A DNA stretch of 46,704 bases, taken from Bacillus aerolatus (GTDB taxonomy: Bacteria > Bacillota > Bacilli > Bacillales > Domibacillaceae). The stretch covers positions 1 through 46,704 of the forward strand of contig NZ_WEIO01000017.1 in the NCBI RefSeq assembly GCF_009183655.1. The letters are read 5' to 3'. The notes below the pieces were generated by a model. The model saw only the letters and a program-made list of their open reading frames with translations, was not told the DNA's origin and searched no databases. The position numbers were made by a program, and so were the translations under genes. This document shows, one piece after another, positions 31,416-39,756 of this stretch (positions are counted from its first letter, which is position 1; each line of letters opens with the position of its first letter).

Positions 31416-31490
31416 CAGTGAACAAAGCCATCGAAACGACGAACACCGCGCGGAAGTGGTGAACAAAGTCATCGGAGTGTCGAACAAAGC
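31416..31490 (+). repeat. 21-base-period tandem array (copy 3)
   Basis: Three exact 21-base units at 31416-31436, 31437-31457 and 31458-31478, plus a partial unit to 31490. Units 1 and 3 share GTGAACAAAG and CATCG. A lone right arm CTTTTGAGACAGCTCC (about 31546-31561) lies beyond it; together these account for the 326-base gap before the esterase gene. Confidence 0.65.
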
Positions 31491-31680
31491 TCTTCTCCAT
31501 TTCTCTAGATCAAGGCGGCTGTTCCCTAGATGCCTCACTCTTTACTTTTGAGACAGCTCCTTTTGCTAAAAACAATTCCACTGCCGGGACCTTCTGCTAG
31601 TTTCGGAAGGGAATTTTTCGTAAAATGATGATGAGAGTTTATTGAACGGTTCATACTAAGAAAAAGGAGTATTAAGCATT

Positions 31681-32427
31681 ATGAGATTAAGTTTGCCAAA
31701 ACCATTTACGTTTGAAGCTGGAAAGCGGGCGGTGCTGCTGCTTCACGGCTTCACTGGAAATTCAGCGGACGTCCGGATGCTCGGCCGCTTCCTTGAGAAG
31801 AAGGGGTATACATCCCATGCACCGCACTATAAAGGCCATGGCGTACCTCCGGAAGAGCTCGTCCATACGGGTCCTGAAGACTGGTGGCAAGATGTCATGG
31901 GTGGTTATGAGCATTTGAAAAGCCTCGGATATGATGAAATTGCTGTAGCCGGCTTGTCCCTTGGCGGGGTATTTTCCTTAAAGCTTGGCTATACTGTACC
32001 TGTAAAAGGTATTGTGACAATGTGTGCCCCGATGTACATTAAAAGTGAAGAAGTAATGTACAACGGCATCGTTGATTATGCCCGCGAATTTAAAAAGTTT
32101 GAAGGGAAATCAAATGAGGTAATTGAAGAAGAAATAGAAGAGTTTAAAAAAACGCCTATGAATACGTTAAAATCACTGCAAGGATTAATTTCTGATGTCC
32201 GCAGCAACGTAGATATGATTTATGCACCAACTTTTGTTGTTCAGGCACGTCATGACGCCATGATCAATCCGGAGAGTGCCAATATTATTTATGATGAAAT
32301 TGAATCAACGATGAAAGAAATAAAATGGTATGAAAAGTCCGGCCATGTGATTACTCTTGATAAAGAAAAAGAGCAGTTGCATGAAGATATTTACGCCTTT
32401 TTAGAGCGGCTGGACTGGTCGGATTAA
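31681..32427 (+). CDS. Carboxylesterase, YvaK/EstA type
   Basis: A 248-residue alpha/beta hydrolase without signal peptide. The oxyanion region is [13 protein letters not shown]. The catalytic triad is S93 (GLSLGG), D192 ([13 protein letters not shown]) and H222 (KSGHVITLD). It closely resembles the monoacylglycerol or carboxylesterases of Bacillus and Geobacillus found just before rnr. Natural substrate unknown. AAAAGGAG lies a little far from the start (about 10 bases). Followed by three tandem hairpin repeats rather than an ordinary terminator. Confidence 0.92.
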   Translation: MRLSLPKPFTFEAGKRAVLLLHGFTGNSADVRMLGRFLEKKGYTSHAPHYKGHGVPPEELVHTGPEDWWQDVMGGYEHLKSLGYDEIAVAGLSLGGVFSLKLGYTVPVKGIVTMCAPMYIKSEEVMYNGIVDYAREFKKFEGKSNEVIEEEIEEFKKTPMNTLKSLQGLISDVRSNVDMIYAPTFVVQARHDAMINPESANIIYDEIESTMKEIKWYEKSGHVITLDKEKEQLHEDIYAFLERLDWSD

Positions 32428-32428
32428 A

Positions 32429-32540
32429 CTGCGTCTCCTCGGGCTCGAGATCAGATGCCAAATAGTTGCGGCGGCTGAGAAACTGCCCCTCGCTATTCGT
32501 CATATGCTTGTCGCGGCTGATCAGGCGCTTCCGCTTTTAA
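32429..32540 (+). repeat. Long-hairpin repeat, copy H7
   Basis: The right half (CATATGCTTGTCGCGGCTGA then TCAGGCGCTTCCGCTTTTA) matches the family. The left half (CTCCTCGGGCTCGAGATCA) is eroded. First of three copies that fill the 382-base estA-rnr gap. Confidence 0.55.
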
Positions 32541-32544
32541 AGAT

Positions 32545-32662
32545 ATCCAGCTGCAGCGCCTAGCCGTCCGAGGTCATAAGTCGATTCGGCTGCATGGCTG
32601 AAAAGCGCCATTTCGCCAACTCGCCTTATGCTTGTCGCGGCTGATCGGGCGCTTCCGCTTTT
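32545..32662 (+). repeat. Long-hairpin repeat, copy H8
   Basis: AGCGCCT (32555-32561) pairs with GGGCGCT (32647-32653), GCCG with CGGC and CATAAG with CTTATG. The apex has ATGGCTGAAAAGCGCCAT, which resembles the apex of the inverted copy nested in H4. Confidence 0.7.
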
Positions 32663-32666
32663 AATA

Positions 32667-32787
32667 ATATCCAGCTGCAGGCGCTAGCGCGTACGCTGAT
32701 TTCGCTCCCTCTGTCGGAGTCACAGAACGCCTCCTTGTCGAGAGCTATAAATCCGCTGTCGCGCCGAACGGGCGCCTTCCGCTTTTA
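32667..32787 (+). repeat. Long-hairpin repeat, copy H9 (divergent class) before rnr
   Basis: GGCGCT (32680-32685) pairs with GGCGCC (32771-32776) with one G.U, and AGCGCG with CGCGCC. Same class as H5. It ends about 8 bases before the rnr ribosome-binding site region. Confidence 0.65.
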
Positions 32788-32809
32788 AAGAGAGATAGGA
32801 GGGATTAGT

Positions 32810-35155
32810 ATGGACCAGCAATCAAACGATCTAGTTGATCGGCTGTTGACCTACATGAAAGAAGAATCTTACAAGCCGCTCACGGTAAAAGAGTTGGAAG
32901 AAACACTTCAAATTGAAGATTCCGCTGAATTTAAAGATTTTGTTAAAGCGCTTGTATATATGGAAGAAAAAGGGTTTGTTGTTCGCACGCGAGCGAATCG
33001 CTACGGCCTTCCGGAAAAAATGAATTTAATTCGCGGCAAAATTTCCGGTCATTCAAAAGGCTTTGCTTTTTTAATGCCGGAAGAGCAAGGAATGGACGAT
33101 ATTTTTATTCCGCCCCACGAAACGAATGGCGCCTTGAACGGTGACATTGCTCTTGTTCGGGTAACGACAGAAACGAGCGGGTCGCGCCGTGAAGGGACAG
33201 TCGTGCGCATCCTTGAGCGCGGAAAAACAGAAATTGTCGGCACGTACACAGACAGCAGGCATTTCGGGTTTGTTATACCTGATGACAAGAAGTTTGCCAG
33301 CGATATTTTTATTCCGAAAGAAGCGGCCCATGGTGCGATCGAAGGCCATAAAGTAGTTGTGAAAATTACTTCATATCCGGACGGACGCAAAAATGCCGAA
33401 GGAGAAGTTATTCAAATTCTCGGCCATAAAAACGATCCGGGTGTCGACATTATCTCGATCATTTATAAGCACGGTCTGCCGCAGGAATTTCCGGAAGAAG
33501 TGATGGCGCAGGCTAATGCAACGCCGGAAACGATCAGCGAAAAAGACAGAGAAGGCCGCCGGGATTTGCGCGATGAAACCATTGTGACGATTGACGGCGC
33601 AGATGCGAAAGATCTCGATGATGCTGTCACTGTTACGAAGCTCGACAACGGAAATTACAAGCTCGGTGTTCATATTGCTGATGTCAGTTATTACGTGACA
33701 GAAGGCTCAGCTATTGACAGTGAAGCGTATGAACGTGGAACGAGTGTCTACTTAGTTGATCGGGTCATCCCGATGATTCCGCACCGCCTCTCCAACGGCA
33801 TTTGCTCGCTCAATCCACAAGTGGATCGGCTAGTACTGTCGTGTGAAATGGAAATCAATGCGTCCGGCGAAGTCGTCAAACAGGAAATCTTCCAAAGTGT
33901 GATAAAGACGACGGAGCGGATGACATACAGCGACGTTAACAGCATTCTCGTTGATAAAGATGAAGAGCTGCGGGCAAAATATGAGCCGCTCGTGCCATTA
34001 TTTGAAAGCATGGAACAGCTGGCGGCTATTTTACGAAAAAAACGGCAAAAACGCGGCGCGATTGATTTTGACTTTAAAGAATCAAAAGTGATCGTTGATG
34101 AAGATGGAAAGCCGGTTGACGTTGTGCTGCGCGAACGTTCGGTCGCAGAACGGTTAATCGAAGAATTTATGCTTGTAGCCAATGAAACGGTGGCAGAACA
34201 TTTCCATTGGATGGATGTACCGTTCATCTACCGGATTCACGAAGATCCAAAAGAAGATAAGCTGCAGCGGTTTTTTGAGTTTATCACGAATTTTGGACTG
34301 AACGTGAAAGGAACAGCGAATGCCGTTCATCCGCGCGCACTTCAGGAAGTGATTGAAGCCATCCAAGGTAAGCCGGAGGAAGTCGTTATCTCTACAGTAA
34401 TGCTTCGCTCGATGCAGCAGGCAAAATACCATGAGGAAAGCTTAGGCCACTTCGGGTTGTCGACAGAGTTTTATACTCATTTCACTTCGCCGATCCGCCG
34501 CTACCCGGATTTAATCGTACACCGGCTCATCCGCACGTATTTAATTGAAGGGCGCATTGATCCGGCGACTCAGGCGAAATGGGATGCGCGTCTTGGAGAA
34601 ATCGCTGAACATACGTCGAACATGGAGCGCCGGGCAGTAGATGCCGAGCGTGACACGGATGAACTGAAAAAAGCGGAATTCATGCTCGATAAAATTGGCG
34701 AAGAGTTTGATGGGATCATTAGTTCAGTCACGAACTTCGGCATGTTTGTGGAATTGGAAAATACGATCGAAGGTCTCGTTCATGTCTCTTACATGACGGA
34801 TGACTATTATCGCTATGATGAACGCCACTTTGCTATGATCGGCGAACGAACAGGGAACGTCTTCCGAATCGGCGATGAAATTACCGTCCGGGTGACGAAT
34901 GTGAACAAAGAAGAACAATCGATCGACTTTGAAATTGTTGGCATGAAGAAAACGAATAAGCGTCCTCAGGAACAGGCGAAAGTCATTAAAATGAACCAGT
35001 CGGATCGGAAAGAGCGCGGCCAGAAAGGCAACAATGAGAAAGAAGCGGGCGGTGAATGGTCCAATCAATCGCCGAACAAAAAGAAAAAACGCGGCAAATA
35101 TTATGAAGGTGTGCCGAAAAAACAAGCAAAGAAAAGACGTCAGAATAAAGGCTGA
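32810..35155 (+). CDS. rnr: Ribonuclease R
   Basis: A 781-residue processive 3'-5' exoribonuclease that degrades structured RNA and, in trans-translation, non-stop mRNA. Order: N-terminal winged helix (about 1-65), two cold-shock domains (about 70-230, with [17 protein letters not shown]), RNB catalytic domain (about 255-600; metal-binding region [16 protein letters not shown]), S1 domain (about 640-720; [21 protein letters not shown]), then a Lys-rich tail of some 55 residues. ATAGGAGGGA precedes ATG 32810. SmpB and ssrA follow in the standard order. A 13-base-pair hairpin lacking a T-run (35160-35189) lies before smpB. Confidence 0.97.
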   Translation: MDQQSNDLVDRLLTYMKEESYKPLTVKELEETLQIEDSAEFKDFVKALVYMEEKGFVVRTRANRYGLPEKMNLIRGKISGHSKGFAFLMPEEQGMDDIFIPPHETNGALNGDIALVRVTTETSGSRREGTVVRILERGKTEIVGTYTDSRHFGFVIPDDKKFASDIFIPKEAAHGAIEGHKVVVKITSYPDGRKNAEGEVIQILGHKNDPGVDIISIIYKHGLPQEFPEEVMAQANATPETISEKDREGRRDLRDETIVTIDGADAKDLDDAVTVTKLDNGNYKLGVHIADVSYYVTEGSAIDSEAYERGTSVYLVDRVIPMIPHRLSNGICSLNPQVDRLVLSCEMEINASGEVVKQEIFQSVIKTTERMTYSDVNSILVDKDEELRAKYEPLVPLFESMEQLAAILRKKRQKRGAIDFDFKESKVIVDEDGKPVDVVLRERSVAERLIEEFMLVANETVAEHFHWMDVPFIYRIHEDPKEDKLQRFFEFITNFGLNVKGTANAVHPRALQEVIEAIQGKPEEVVISTVMLRSMQQAKYHEESLGHFGLSTEFYTHFTSPIRRYPDLIVHRLIRTYLIEGRIDPATQAKWDARLGEIAEHTSNMERRAVDAERDTDELKKAEFMLDKIGEEFDGIISSVTNFGMFVELENTIEGLVHVSYMTDDYYRYDERHFAMIGERTGNVFRIGDEITVRVTNVNKEEQSIDFEIVGMKKTNKRPQEQAKVIKMNQSDRKERGQKGNNEKEAGGEWSNQSPNKKKKRGKYYEGVPKKQAKKRRQNKG

Positions 35156-35159
35156 CACG

Positions 35160-35189
35160 AAGCCTGGCAGTCCCGAGACTGCCGGGCTT
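35160..35189 (+). other. Hairpin in the rnr-smpB spacer
   Basis: AAGCCTGGCAGTC pairs with GACTGCCGGGCTT (one T.G pair) around a 4-base loop. No T-run follows, so it is more likely an RNA stability or processing element than a terminator. Confidence 0.55.
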
Positions 35190-35215
35190 GACTGAAGAAC
35201 GGAAGGTGAGAGGGA

Positions 35216-35683
35216 ATGCCAAAGGGAGAAGGAAAAGTGCTGGCGCAAAATAAAAAAGCGCGCCACGATTTTTTTATTGAAGAAACATTTGAAGCGGGGA
35301 TCGTGCTGCAAGGAACAGAAATAAAATCGATTCGCGCCGGCCGAGTAAATTTGAAAGATGCGTTTGCCCGCATTCAAAAAGGGGAACTATTTTTGTATAA
35401 TATGCACGTCAGCCCTTATGAACAGGGAAACCGTTATAACCATGATCCACTTAGAACGAGAAAGCTGCTTTTGCACCGCAAGCAAATCGACAAGCTGATC
35501 GGGGAAACGAAAGAAGCGGGGTACTCGATCGTGCCGCTGAAAATGTATTTGAAAAACGGCTATGCTAAAGTGCTGATTGGTCTTGCCAAAGGGAAAAAGA
35601 AATACGACAAGCGGGAAGATCTTAAACAAAAAGAAGCGAAGCGCGACATCGAAAGAGCATTTAGAGATCGCCAAAAAATGTAA
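35216..35683 (+). CDS. smpB: SsrA-binding protein SmpB
   Basis: A 155-residue beta-barrel protein that binds the tRNA-like domain of tmRNA and brings it to stalled ribosomes. Family sequence is clear: [57 protein letters not shown] and a basic C-terminal tail ([20 protein letters not shown]). AGGTGAGAGGG precedes the ATG. Its RNA partner begins 123 bases downstream. Confidence 0.97.
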   Translation: MPKGEGKVLAQNKKARHDFFIEETFEAGIVLQGTEIKSIRAGRVNLKDAFARIQKGELFLYNMHVSPYEQGNRYNHDPLRTRKLLLHRKQIDKLIGETKEAGYSIVPLKMYLKNGYAKVLIGLAKGKKKYDKREDLKQKEAKRDIERAFRDRQKM

Positions 35684-35699
35684 AAATTCAGCACCCCTA

Positions 35700-35727
35700 T
35701 TGATTTTTACCGAACGTGTGTTATAAT
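35700..35727 (+). promoter_or_regulatory. Promoter of ssrA
   Basis: TTGATT, 16-base spacer, perfect TATAAT. It implies a 5' leader of about 70 bases that RNase P would remove. Confidence 0.75.
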
Positions 35728-35897
35728 AACTTATGTAACATACGAAGTGCTCAAACATTCCGAGTACCCGTAATGATAACCCTAAGATGGGATATCCTTT
35801 TATCATGGGGACGCTACGGATTCGACAGGGATAGTTCGAGCTCAGGCTGCGAGTCGAGGGGATCGGCCTCGTAAAAACGTCAAAGCCAATAATAACT

Positions 35898-35936
35898 GGC
35901 AAACAAAACAACAACCTCGCTTTCGCTGCTTAATAA
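35898..35936 (+). other. tmRNA tag-peptide reading frame
   Basis: GGC AAA CAA AAC AAC AAC CTC, then four further codons and two TAA stops. With the charged alanine the tag is A-GKQNNNLAFAA. Length and the final AA resemble tags of other Bacillus relatives. Confidence 0.85.
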
Positions 35937-36155
35937 CAGTCGATAGCGGTTCCTCCCTCCATCGCCCATGTGGTAGGGTAAGGGACTCACTCTTAGTGGG
36001 CTACGCCGGAAGTCCTCCGCCTGAGGATCAAGGAAGAGATTAACCAGGCTAGCGCTTCGGATGCCTGTTGATAGGCGGAAGAAGACGCGAAATACGAATA
36101 TATCGACTACGCTCGTAGACGCTTGAGTGCCGTTATCTTTGGACGTGGGTTCGAT

Positions 36156-36435
36156 TAGTAAATAGTCGCCTTGTATGGCAACATGCAAGTGAAAATTCGG
36201 CTTTATCGGTGAAACCTAAGTCGCGTTAACCGCGATAAGGCAATGCCGAGCGGTATGTGGAGCAATCTAACAGCCGTGTATCGACTTATAGGCTGCCACC
36301 GAGTGGTAGTACTAGGATGCGGAAAACTGCCTGATAAGTTCAGGTAAATCTACTTTTCGTATAATACGCCGAAGGACCTGTGTAGTACAGGTTCAAGATA
36401 TAGTCAGTGCCATGACGAAAGCATGGAAAAGCACG
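36156..36435 (+). ncRNA. Group I intron in the tmRNA T-loop
   Basis: A 280-base insertion between TTCGAT and TCCCACC. Group I features: P1 formed by exon CGAT and intron GTCG, with U.G at the 5' splice site; P2 CTTGTATG-GCAA-CATGCAAG; core strings GGTGAAACCTAA and AATGCCGAGC; a CCTG/CAGG hairpin after GGATGCGG (P7.1/P7.2-like, suggesting subgroup IA); P8 ACCTGT-GTAGT-ACAGGT; the conserved AAGATATAGTC (3' strand of P7); P9 CCATG/CATGG; and a terminal G at 36435. No endonuclease frame is inside. Insertion after T-loop U is my reading of the splice site; the subgroup is tentative. Confidence 0.9.
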
Positions 36436-36446
36436 TCCCACCGTCT

Positions 36447-36477
36447 CCACCAAATACATATTTGGTGGTTTTTTATT
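36447..36477 (+). terminator. Terminator of ssrA
   Basis: CCACCAAAT, ACAT loop, ATTTGGTGG, then T6. The left arm includes the tmRNA CCA end, so the 3' end must be trimmed after termination. Confidence 0.92.
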
Positions 36478-36749
36478 TGCCCTTTTTATATTTGAAAAAA
36501 TGATTCCTCAAACAACAACTTCATTTTTAGCATCTCAGGAGTGTACTTTCCGTTTCGTGGTGTAACCCTTTCGTAATTTTCCAGTATCCATTTGGCGCGG
36601 TTTCTTTTTTTATTTATTCTTAGATAAGGGGAAATTTGCTGTAAAATTATTAAAACACTTTCTTTTTTCTAGGATCAAGGATAGATTAATCGCCCATCGC
36701 CATACGATTTTCCTGTCTTAAAAAATAAGAAAAAATAGATAAAAAACCA
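36478..36749. other. AT-rich non-coding stretch after ssrA
   Basis: No gene, repeat family member or integrase remnant recognised. The 3' end of ssrA is a common integration site for islands, but I see no direct repeat of the tmRNA end here. Confidence 0.5.
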
Positions 36750-36779
36750 TTGACACGTTAATTTTGGTTATGATATATT
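36750..36779 (+). promoter_or_regulatory. Promoter of the CarD-family gene
   Basis: Perfect TTGACA, 18-base spacer, TATATT, about 60 bases before the start. Confidence 0.7.
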
Positions 36780-36847
36780 ATAATATTTGCTTAAAATGAA
36801 AAGGTGTGATACGATAGAATATGTAAGTAAATTCGGAGGTGGATGTT

Positions 36848-37324
36848 TTGTTTCAAATAGGTGATAAAGTGTTTTATCCGATGTATGGGGCAGGTATTAT
36901 TGAAGCCATCGAAGAAAAAGAAATTCTCGGGAAAAAACAGGAGTATTGTGTCATCACCATTCCGCTCAGTAAAATGGACGTGATGATCCCGACGAAGGCA
37001 GTAAAAAAATCACGGGTTCGACTCATTGTCGACAGAAAAGAAGCGACTGATATATTATTTGATTTTCACAACAATGAAGAGTCAGTTTGCTCACTCCCGT
37101 GGAAAGAAAGACTCAACAAGAACACGGAGAAAATGAAGACAGGCGAAATGCACGATACGGCTGAGGTCGTCCGTGATCTTCTCCATCATAAAAAAGTAAA
37201 GGCGCTTAATTCAAGTGAAAAACAAATGCTGGACCATGCTATGAAGTTTTTAATCAGTGAATTAATTTTGATCAAAGACATTACCGAAAATGAAGCAGCC
37301 GATTTGTTGAAACTATCCAGCTAA
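36848..37324 (+). CDS. CarD-family transcriptional regulator (YdeB-like)
   Basis: A 158-residue protein. The N-terminal RNA-polymerase-interacting (Tudor-like) domain starts MFQIGDKVFYPMYGAGIIEA, as in CarD and the RID of Mfd. A helical C-terminal domain follows (about 75-158) with conserved W (PWKERLNKN). CarD proteins bind the polymerase beta subunit and stabilise open complexes, often at rRNA promoters. A GTG at 36839 overlaps the GGAGG site, so TTG 36848 (8-base spacing) is the probable start. Nearby genes do not suggest a specific target. Confidence 0.88.
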   Translation: MFQIGDKVFYPMYGAGIIEAIEEKEILGKKQEYCVITIPLSKMDVMIPTKAVKKSRVRLIVDRKEATDILFDFHNNEESVCSLPWKERLNKNTEKMKTGEMHDTAEVVRDLLHHKKVKALNSSEKQMLDHAMKFLISELILIKDITENEAADLLKLSS

Positions 37325-37341
37325 GTGAATCAAGTGCTGAT

Positions 37342-37377
37342 GCCCTTCTCTTTTTATCCATCCAAAAAGAGAAAGGC
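37342..37377 (+). terminator. Hairpin after the CarD-family gene
   Basis: GCCCTTCTCTTTTT pairs with AAAAAGAGAAAGGC (one mismatch). The T-run is absent directly after the stem, so termination efficiency is uncertain. Confidence 0.5.
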
Positions 37378-37784
37378 GACGGCTATGATTTTTATTTCAA
37401 TAAAACGTTAGCACTTATTAAGCAGTTGAAGCGCGGAATTCAAAGAAGGTGTAATTTCTTTATGTCCCGTTGCCTCAACAAGTCTGAAAATAGGCATATT
37501 TCCGTCTGCGTATTCGCACTCCCCTTAAGTTTCATGATAAATCTCCATAGCCCTACAATTCTTTTCGTTTCCTTTTCGTCTCTACACACCATACTAGTCA
37601 TCCGTTTTAATCCAATGTAATGAGCCAAAACTGGGCATCTGCTTAGTCTAATAAGTTTCGTTCATCACTATTGAGAAGAAAGAAAATAATGAATGTTAAA
37701 AAGTAATTTAAATAATCAATTTCTCTTGTTAAAATTAGGGAGTAAGCCAATAGCTTTGAACTTTTTTACGGAGAGGGAGATTAC
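37378..37784. other. Gap without a convincing gene
   Basis: Short frames on both strands (for example minus strand 37628-37440) lack ribosome-binding sites and recognisable domains. Base composition resembles decayed coding DNA, but I cannot name a source. Confidence 0.4.
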
Positions 37785-38399
37785 ATGTTTAAAAAGATTG
37801 CGTCTGATGCGCTCGGTTTATCTGATATTGGGACGATTATTTCGCCTGCTGATTATGATAAAACGGATGCGGACGATTATGTCATGCATGAAGATGATGA
37901 GAAAATTTATTTCCTAATTAAAACAAAAGCGGATGAGTATTGCTTTACGAATTTGGCGGTTATTCATGTGGACGGAGAAAGTGCCATTTCTTCTAAGAGA
38001 ACATTGAAGCGCTACCCGTATTCCCAGCATAAAATTTCCGGAGTTGTGCTTGAAACGGCTGGGAAAATCGACATGGATGTGGAAATTAAATTTCAATTAG
38101 GCGGCCAGAAGTTTGATATCGACGTCAGAAAAGACCAAATCGAACAGCTGAAAGACTTGTATAAATCATTGCTGCGCATTTCTGAAATTACCCATGAAAA
38201 CAATATTTACATCGATATGGCTTCACAAAGCCTTGATAAAGCCGTAAATATTTTGCAAAACTCCCGAACAGACGATCAAAAATTGGGCGATACATACCGG
38301 GAGCTCACAGACTTCGGATTTACGTGGATGACATCTGTCCGTGAGCAGTACCATGTAAAAGATTTTGGCGAAGTATTTGAGAAGTATATTAATAATTAA
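37785..38399 (+). CDS. PH-domain protein, YvbH-like
   Basis: A 204-residue soluble protein. The first 125 residues form a bacterial pleckstrin-homology-type domain (DYVMHEDDEKIYFLIKTKAD, then alternating strands with HKISGVVLETAGKID). The C-terminal 75 residues are helical (QLKDLYKSLLRISEITHENN). It matches B. subtilis YvbH in length and sequence style; function unknown. GGAGAGGGAG lies before ATG 37785. Monocistronic, with its own terminator. Confidence 0.85.
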   Translation: MFKKIASDALGLSDIGTIISPADYDKTDADDYVMHEDDEKIYFLIKTKADEYCFTNLAVIHVDGESAISSKRTLKRYPYSQHKISGVVLETAGKIDMDVEIKFQLGGQKFDIDVRKDQIEQLKDLYKSLLRISEITHENNIYIDMASQSLDKAVNILQNSRTDDQKLGDTYRELTDFGFTWMTSVREQYHVKDFGEVFEKYINN

Positions 38400-38411
38400 T
38401 TGCTGCGTAAA

Positions 38412-38444
38412 TGAACTCATCTGACAGATGGGTTCATTTTTTTT
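38412..38444 (+). terminator. Terminator after the PH-domain gene
   Basis: TGAACTCATCT / AGATGGGTTCA with a 3-base loop, then T8. A weak, irregular stretch resembling the 21-base arrays follows at about 38466-38530. Confidence 0.92.
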
Positions 38445-38578
38445 GAATTGGCTGTTAAAAAATTAATCGTAAGTTGCACAAAATCGGCGATGTGAGCATG
38501 AAAACTGCTGGAACATGAACGCCGCCCGCTAGTAAAAGAAATCATAAAAAAATATTTGAAACAATTCTGAAATTTTTG

Positions 38579-38642
38579 TTGACGTTTTATATGAAAGGCA
38601 ATAGAATAAGGATTAGCAAAATGATAATAATTCTCATTATCA
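38579..38642 (+). promoter_or_regulatory. Promoter and Fur box of the ferric iron ABC operon
   Basis: TTGACG (38579-38584), 17-base spacer, TAGAAT (38602-38607). At 38622-38642 TGATAAT and ATTATCA face each other across AATTCTC, making two overlapping 7-1-7 Fur motifs just after the expected start of transcription. Iron-loaded Fur would block the operon. Confidence 0.85.
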
Positions 38643-38671
38643 AATAATAAATGAAAAGGCAGGAATACATA

Positions 38672-39754
38672 ATGAATGTGAAAAAATTATTCAAGCCAAT
38701 GCTTGCAAGTGCAGTGCTTGCGATTGGCCTAGCCGGCTGTGGAGCCAATGAGAAAGAAGCGGAACCGGAAAAAGCAACACCGGCACCGGAGAAAAAAGAA
38801 GAGCAAGTAGTCAATGTTTACACAGCGAGACATTATGAAGCAGATGATGAAGTATTTAAGAAGTTCACAGAGGAAACAGATATTAAAGTAAATGTCGTAA
38901 AAGGAGAAGCGGAAGAGCTGATCGAGCGCTTGAAGCGTGAAGGAAAAAGCACAGAAGCTGACTTATTCATCACAGTGGATGGCGGAGTTCTCGCCAATGC
39001 GAAGAATAATGATATTCTGCAGCCGGTAAAATCAGAAACAATTGACAAAAATGTCCCTGAGAAATTCCGTGATAAGGATAACAACTGGATCGGCATGTCC
39101 ACAAGAGCACGCGTTATTGTGTATGCGAAGGATAGAGTAAAGCCGGAAGATTTATCTACTTATGAAGACTTAACTAGCGACAAGTGGAAAGGGAAAGTAT
39201 TAGCCCGTTCGTCCACGAATATGTACAACCAGTCACTGCTTGCTTCTTTCATTGAGTTAAATGGAGAAAAGGAAGCGGAGAAATGGTCTGAAGGCATCGT
39301 GAAAAACTTTGCGCGCCAGCCGGATGGCGGCGACCGTGATCAGGCGAAAGCTATTGCAGCCGGCACAGGTGATGTAGCAATTATGAACACGTATTATGTA
39401 GGGTTGATGGCGAATTCGGCAGAACCCGAAGAGGTAAAAGTAGCGGAAGGGCTCGGCGTTTTCTTCCCGAACCAAGAAACGAACGGAACGCACGTGAACA
39501 TTAGTGGAATTGGTTTAACGAAGCACAGCAAACATCCTCAAAACGCAACAAAGTTGATTGAATACATTACTGGCAAAGAAGCACAAGAATTTTTATCAGC
39601 GAACAACTACGAGTTCCCAGTGAACGCGGAAGCGGAAATGCCTGAATTGCTTAAGTCATGGGGCGAATTTAAAATGCAGGAGTTAAACTTTGATACGTTA
39701 GGCGAGCACAATCAAAAAGCAATTGAAATCTTTAATAAAACAGGCTGGAAGTAA
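38672..39754 (+). CDS. Ferric iron ABC transporter, substrate-binding lipoprotein
   Basis: A 360-residue extracellular binding protein of the FutA/FbpA/AfuA group. The signal peptide ends in lipobox LAGC with C23 as the lipid anchor, then a charged linker and VVNVYTARHYEADDEVF. The NTYYVGL segment supplies tyrosines that coordinate ferric iron in this family. An upstream in-frame ATG (38651) lacks the right spacing; ATG 38672 follows AGGA by 7 bases. First gene of a three-gene Fur-controlled operon, two bases before the permease. Confidence 0.93.
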   Translation: MNVKKLFKPMLASAVLAIGLAGCGANEKEAEPEKATPAPEKKEEQVVNVYTARHYEADDEVFKKFTEETDIKVNVVKGEAEELIERLKREGKSTEADLFITVDGGVLANAKNNDILQPVKSETIDKNVPEKFRDKDNNWIGMSTRARVIVYAKDRVKPEDLSTYEDLTSDKWKGKVLARSSTNMYNQSLLASFIELNGEKEAEKWSEGIVKNFARQPDGGDRDQAKAIAAGTGDVAIMNTYYVGLMANSAEPEEVKVAEGLGVFFPNQETNGTHVNISGIGLTKHSKHPQNATKLIEYITGKEAQEFLSANNYEFPVNAEAEMPELLKSWGEFKMQELNFDTLGEHNQKAIEIFNKTGWK

Positions 39755-39756
39755 AA

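Larger units (their letters stand above)
35807..36452 (+). ncRNA. ssrA: tmRNA (ssrA), interrupted by an intron in the T-loop
   Basis: The 5' end GGGGACGCTACGGATTCGAC pairs with CGTCTCC before the encoded CCA (36450-36452). Exons 35807-36155 and 36436-36452 join to a 366-base tmRNA, close to the B. subtilis length, with T-arm GTGGG-TTCGATT-CCCAC. The tag frame 35898-35933 reads GKQNNNLAFAA then TAA TAA, with resume codon GGC and ending in the hydrophobic AA that ClpXP recognises. It rescues stalled ribosomes with SmpB and RNase R encoded upstream. A terminator starts inside the 3' end. Confidence 0.95.

Noticed and set aside
31354-31551. 65-codon frame following secG
   Set aside because: It reads through a perfect terminator and a 21-base array.
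35387-36188. Minus-strand frames of 102-175 codons over smpB and ssrA
   Set aside because: They are shadows of smpB and of the structured tmRNA; no start signals or domains.
36453-36838. Genomic island integrated at the 3' end of ssrA
   Set aside because: No integrase gene and no repeated tmRNA end in the downstream sequence; the next genes look like ordinary chromosomal genes.
37440-37628. Minus-strand 62-codon frame as an IS remnant
   Set aside because: No transposase motif, terminal repeats or target duplication could be recognised.
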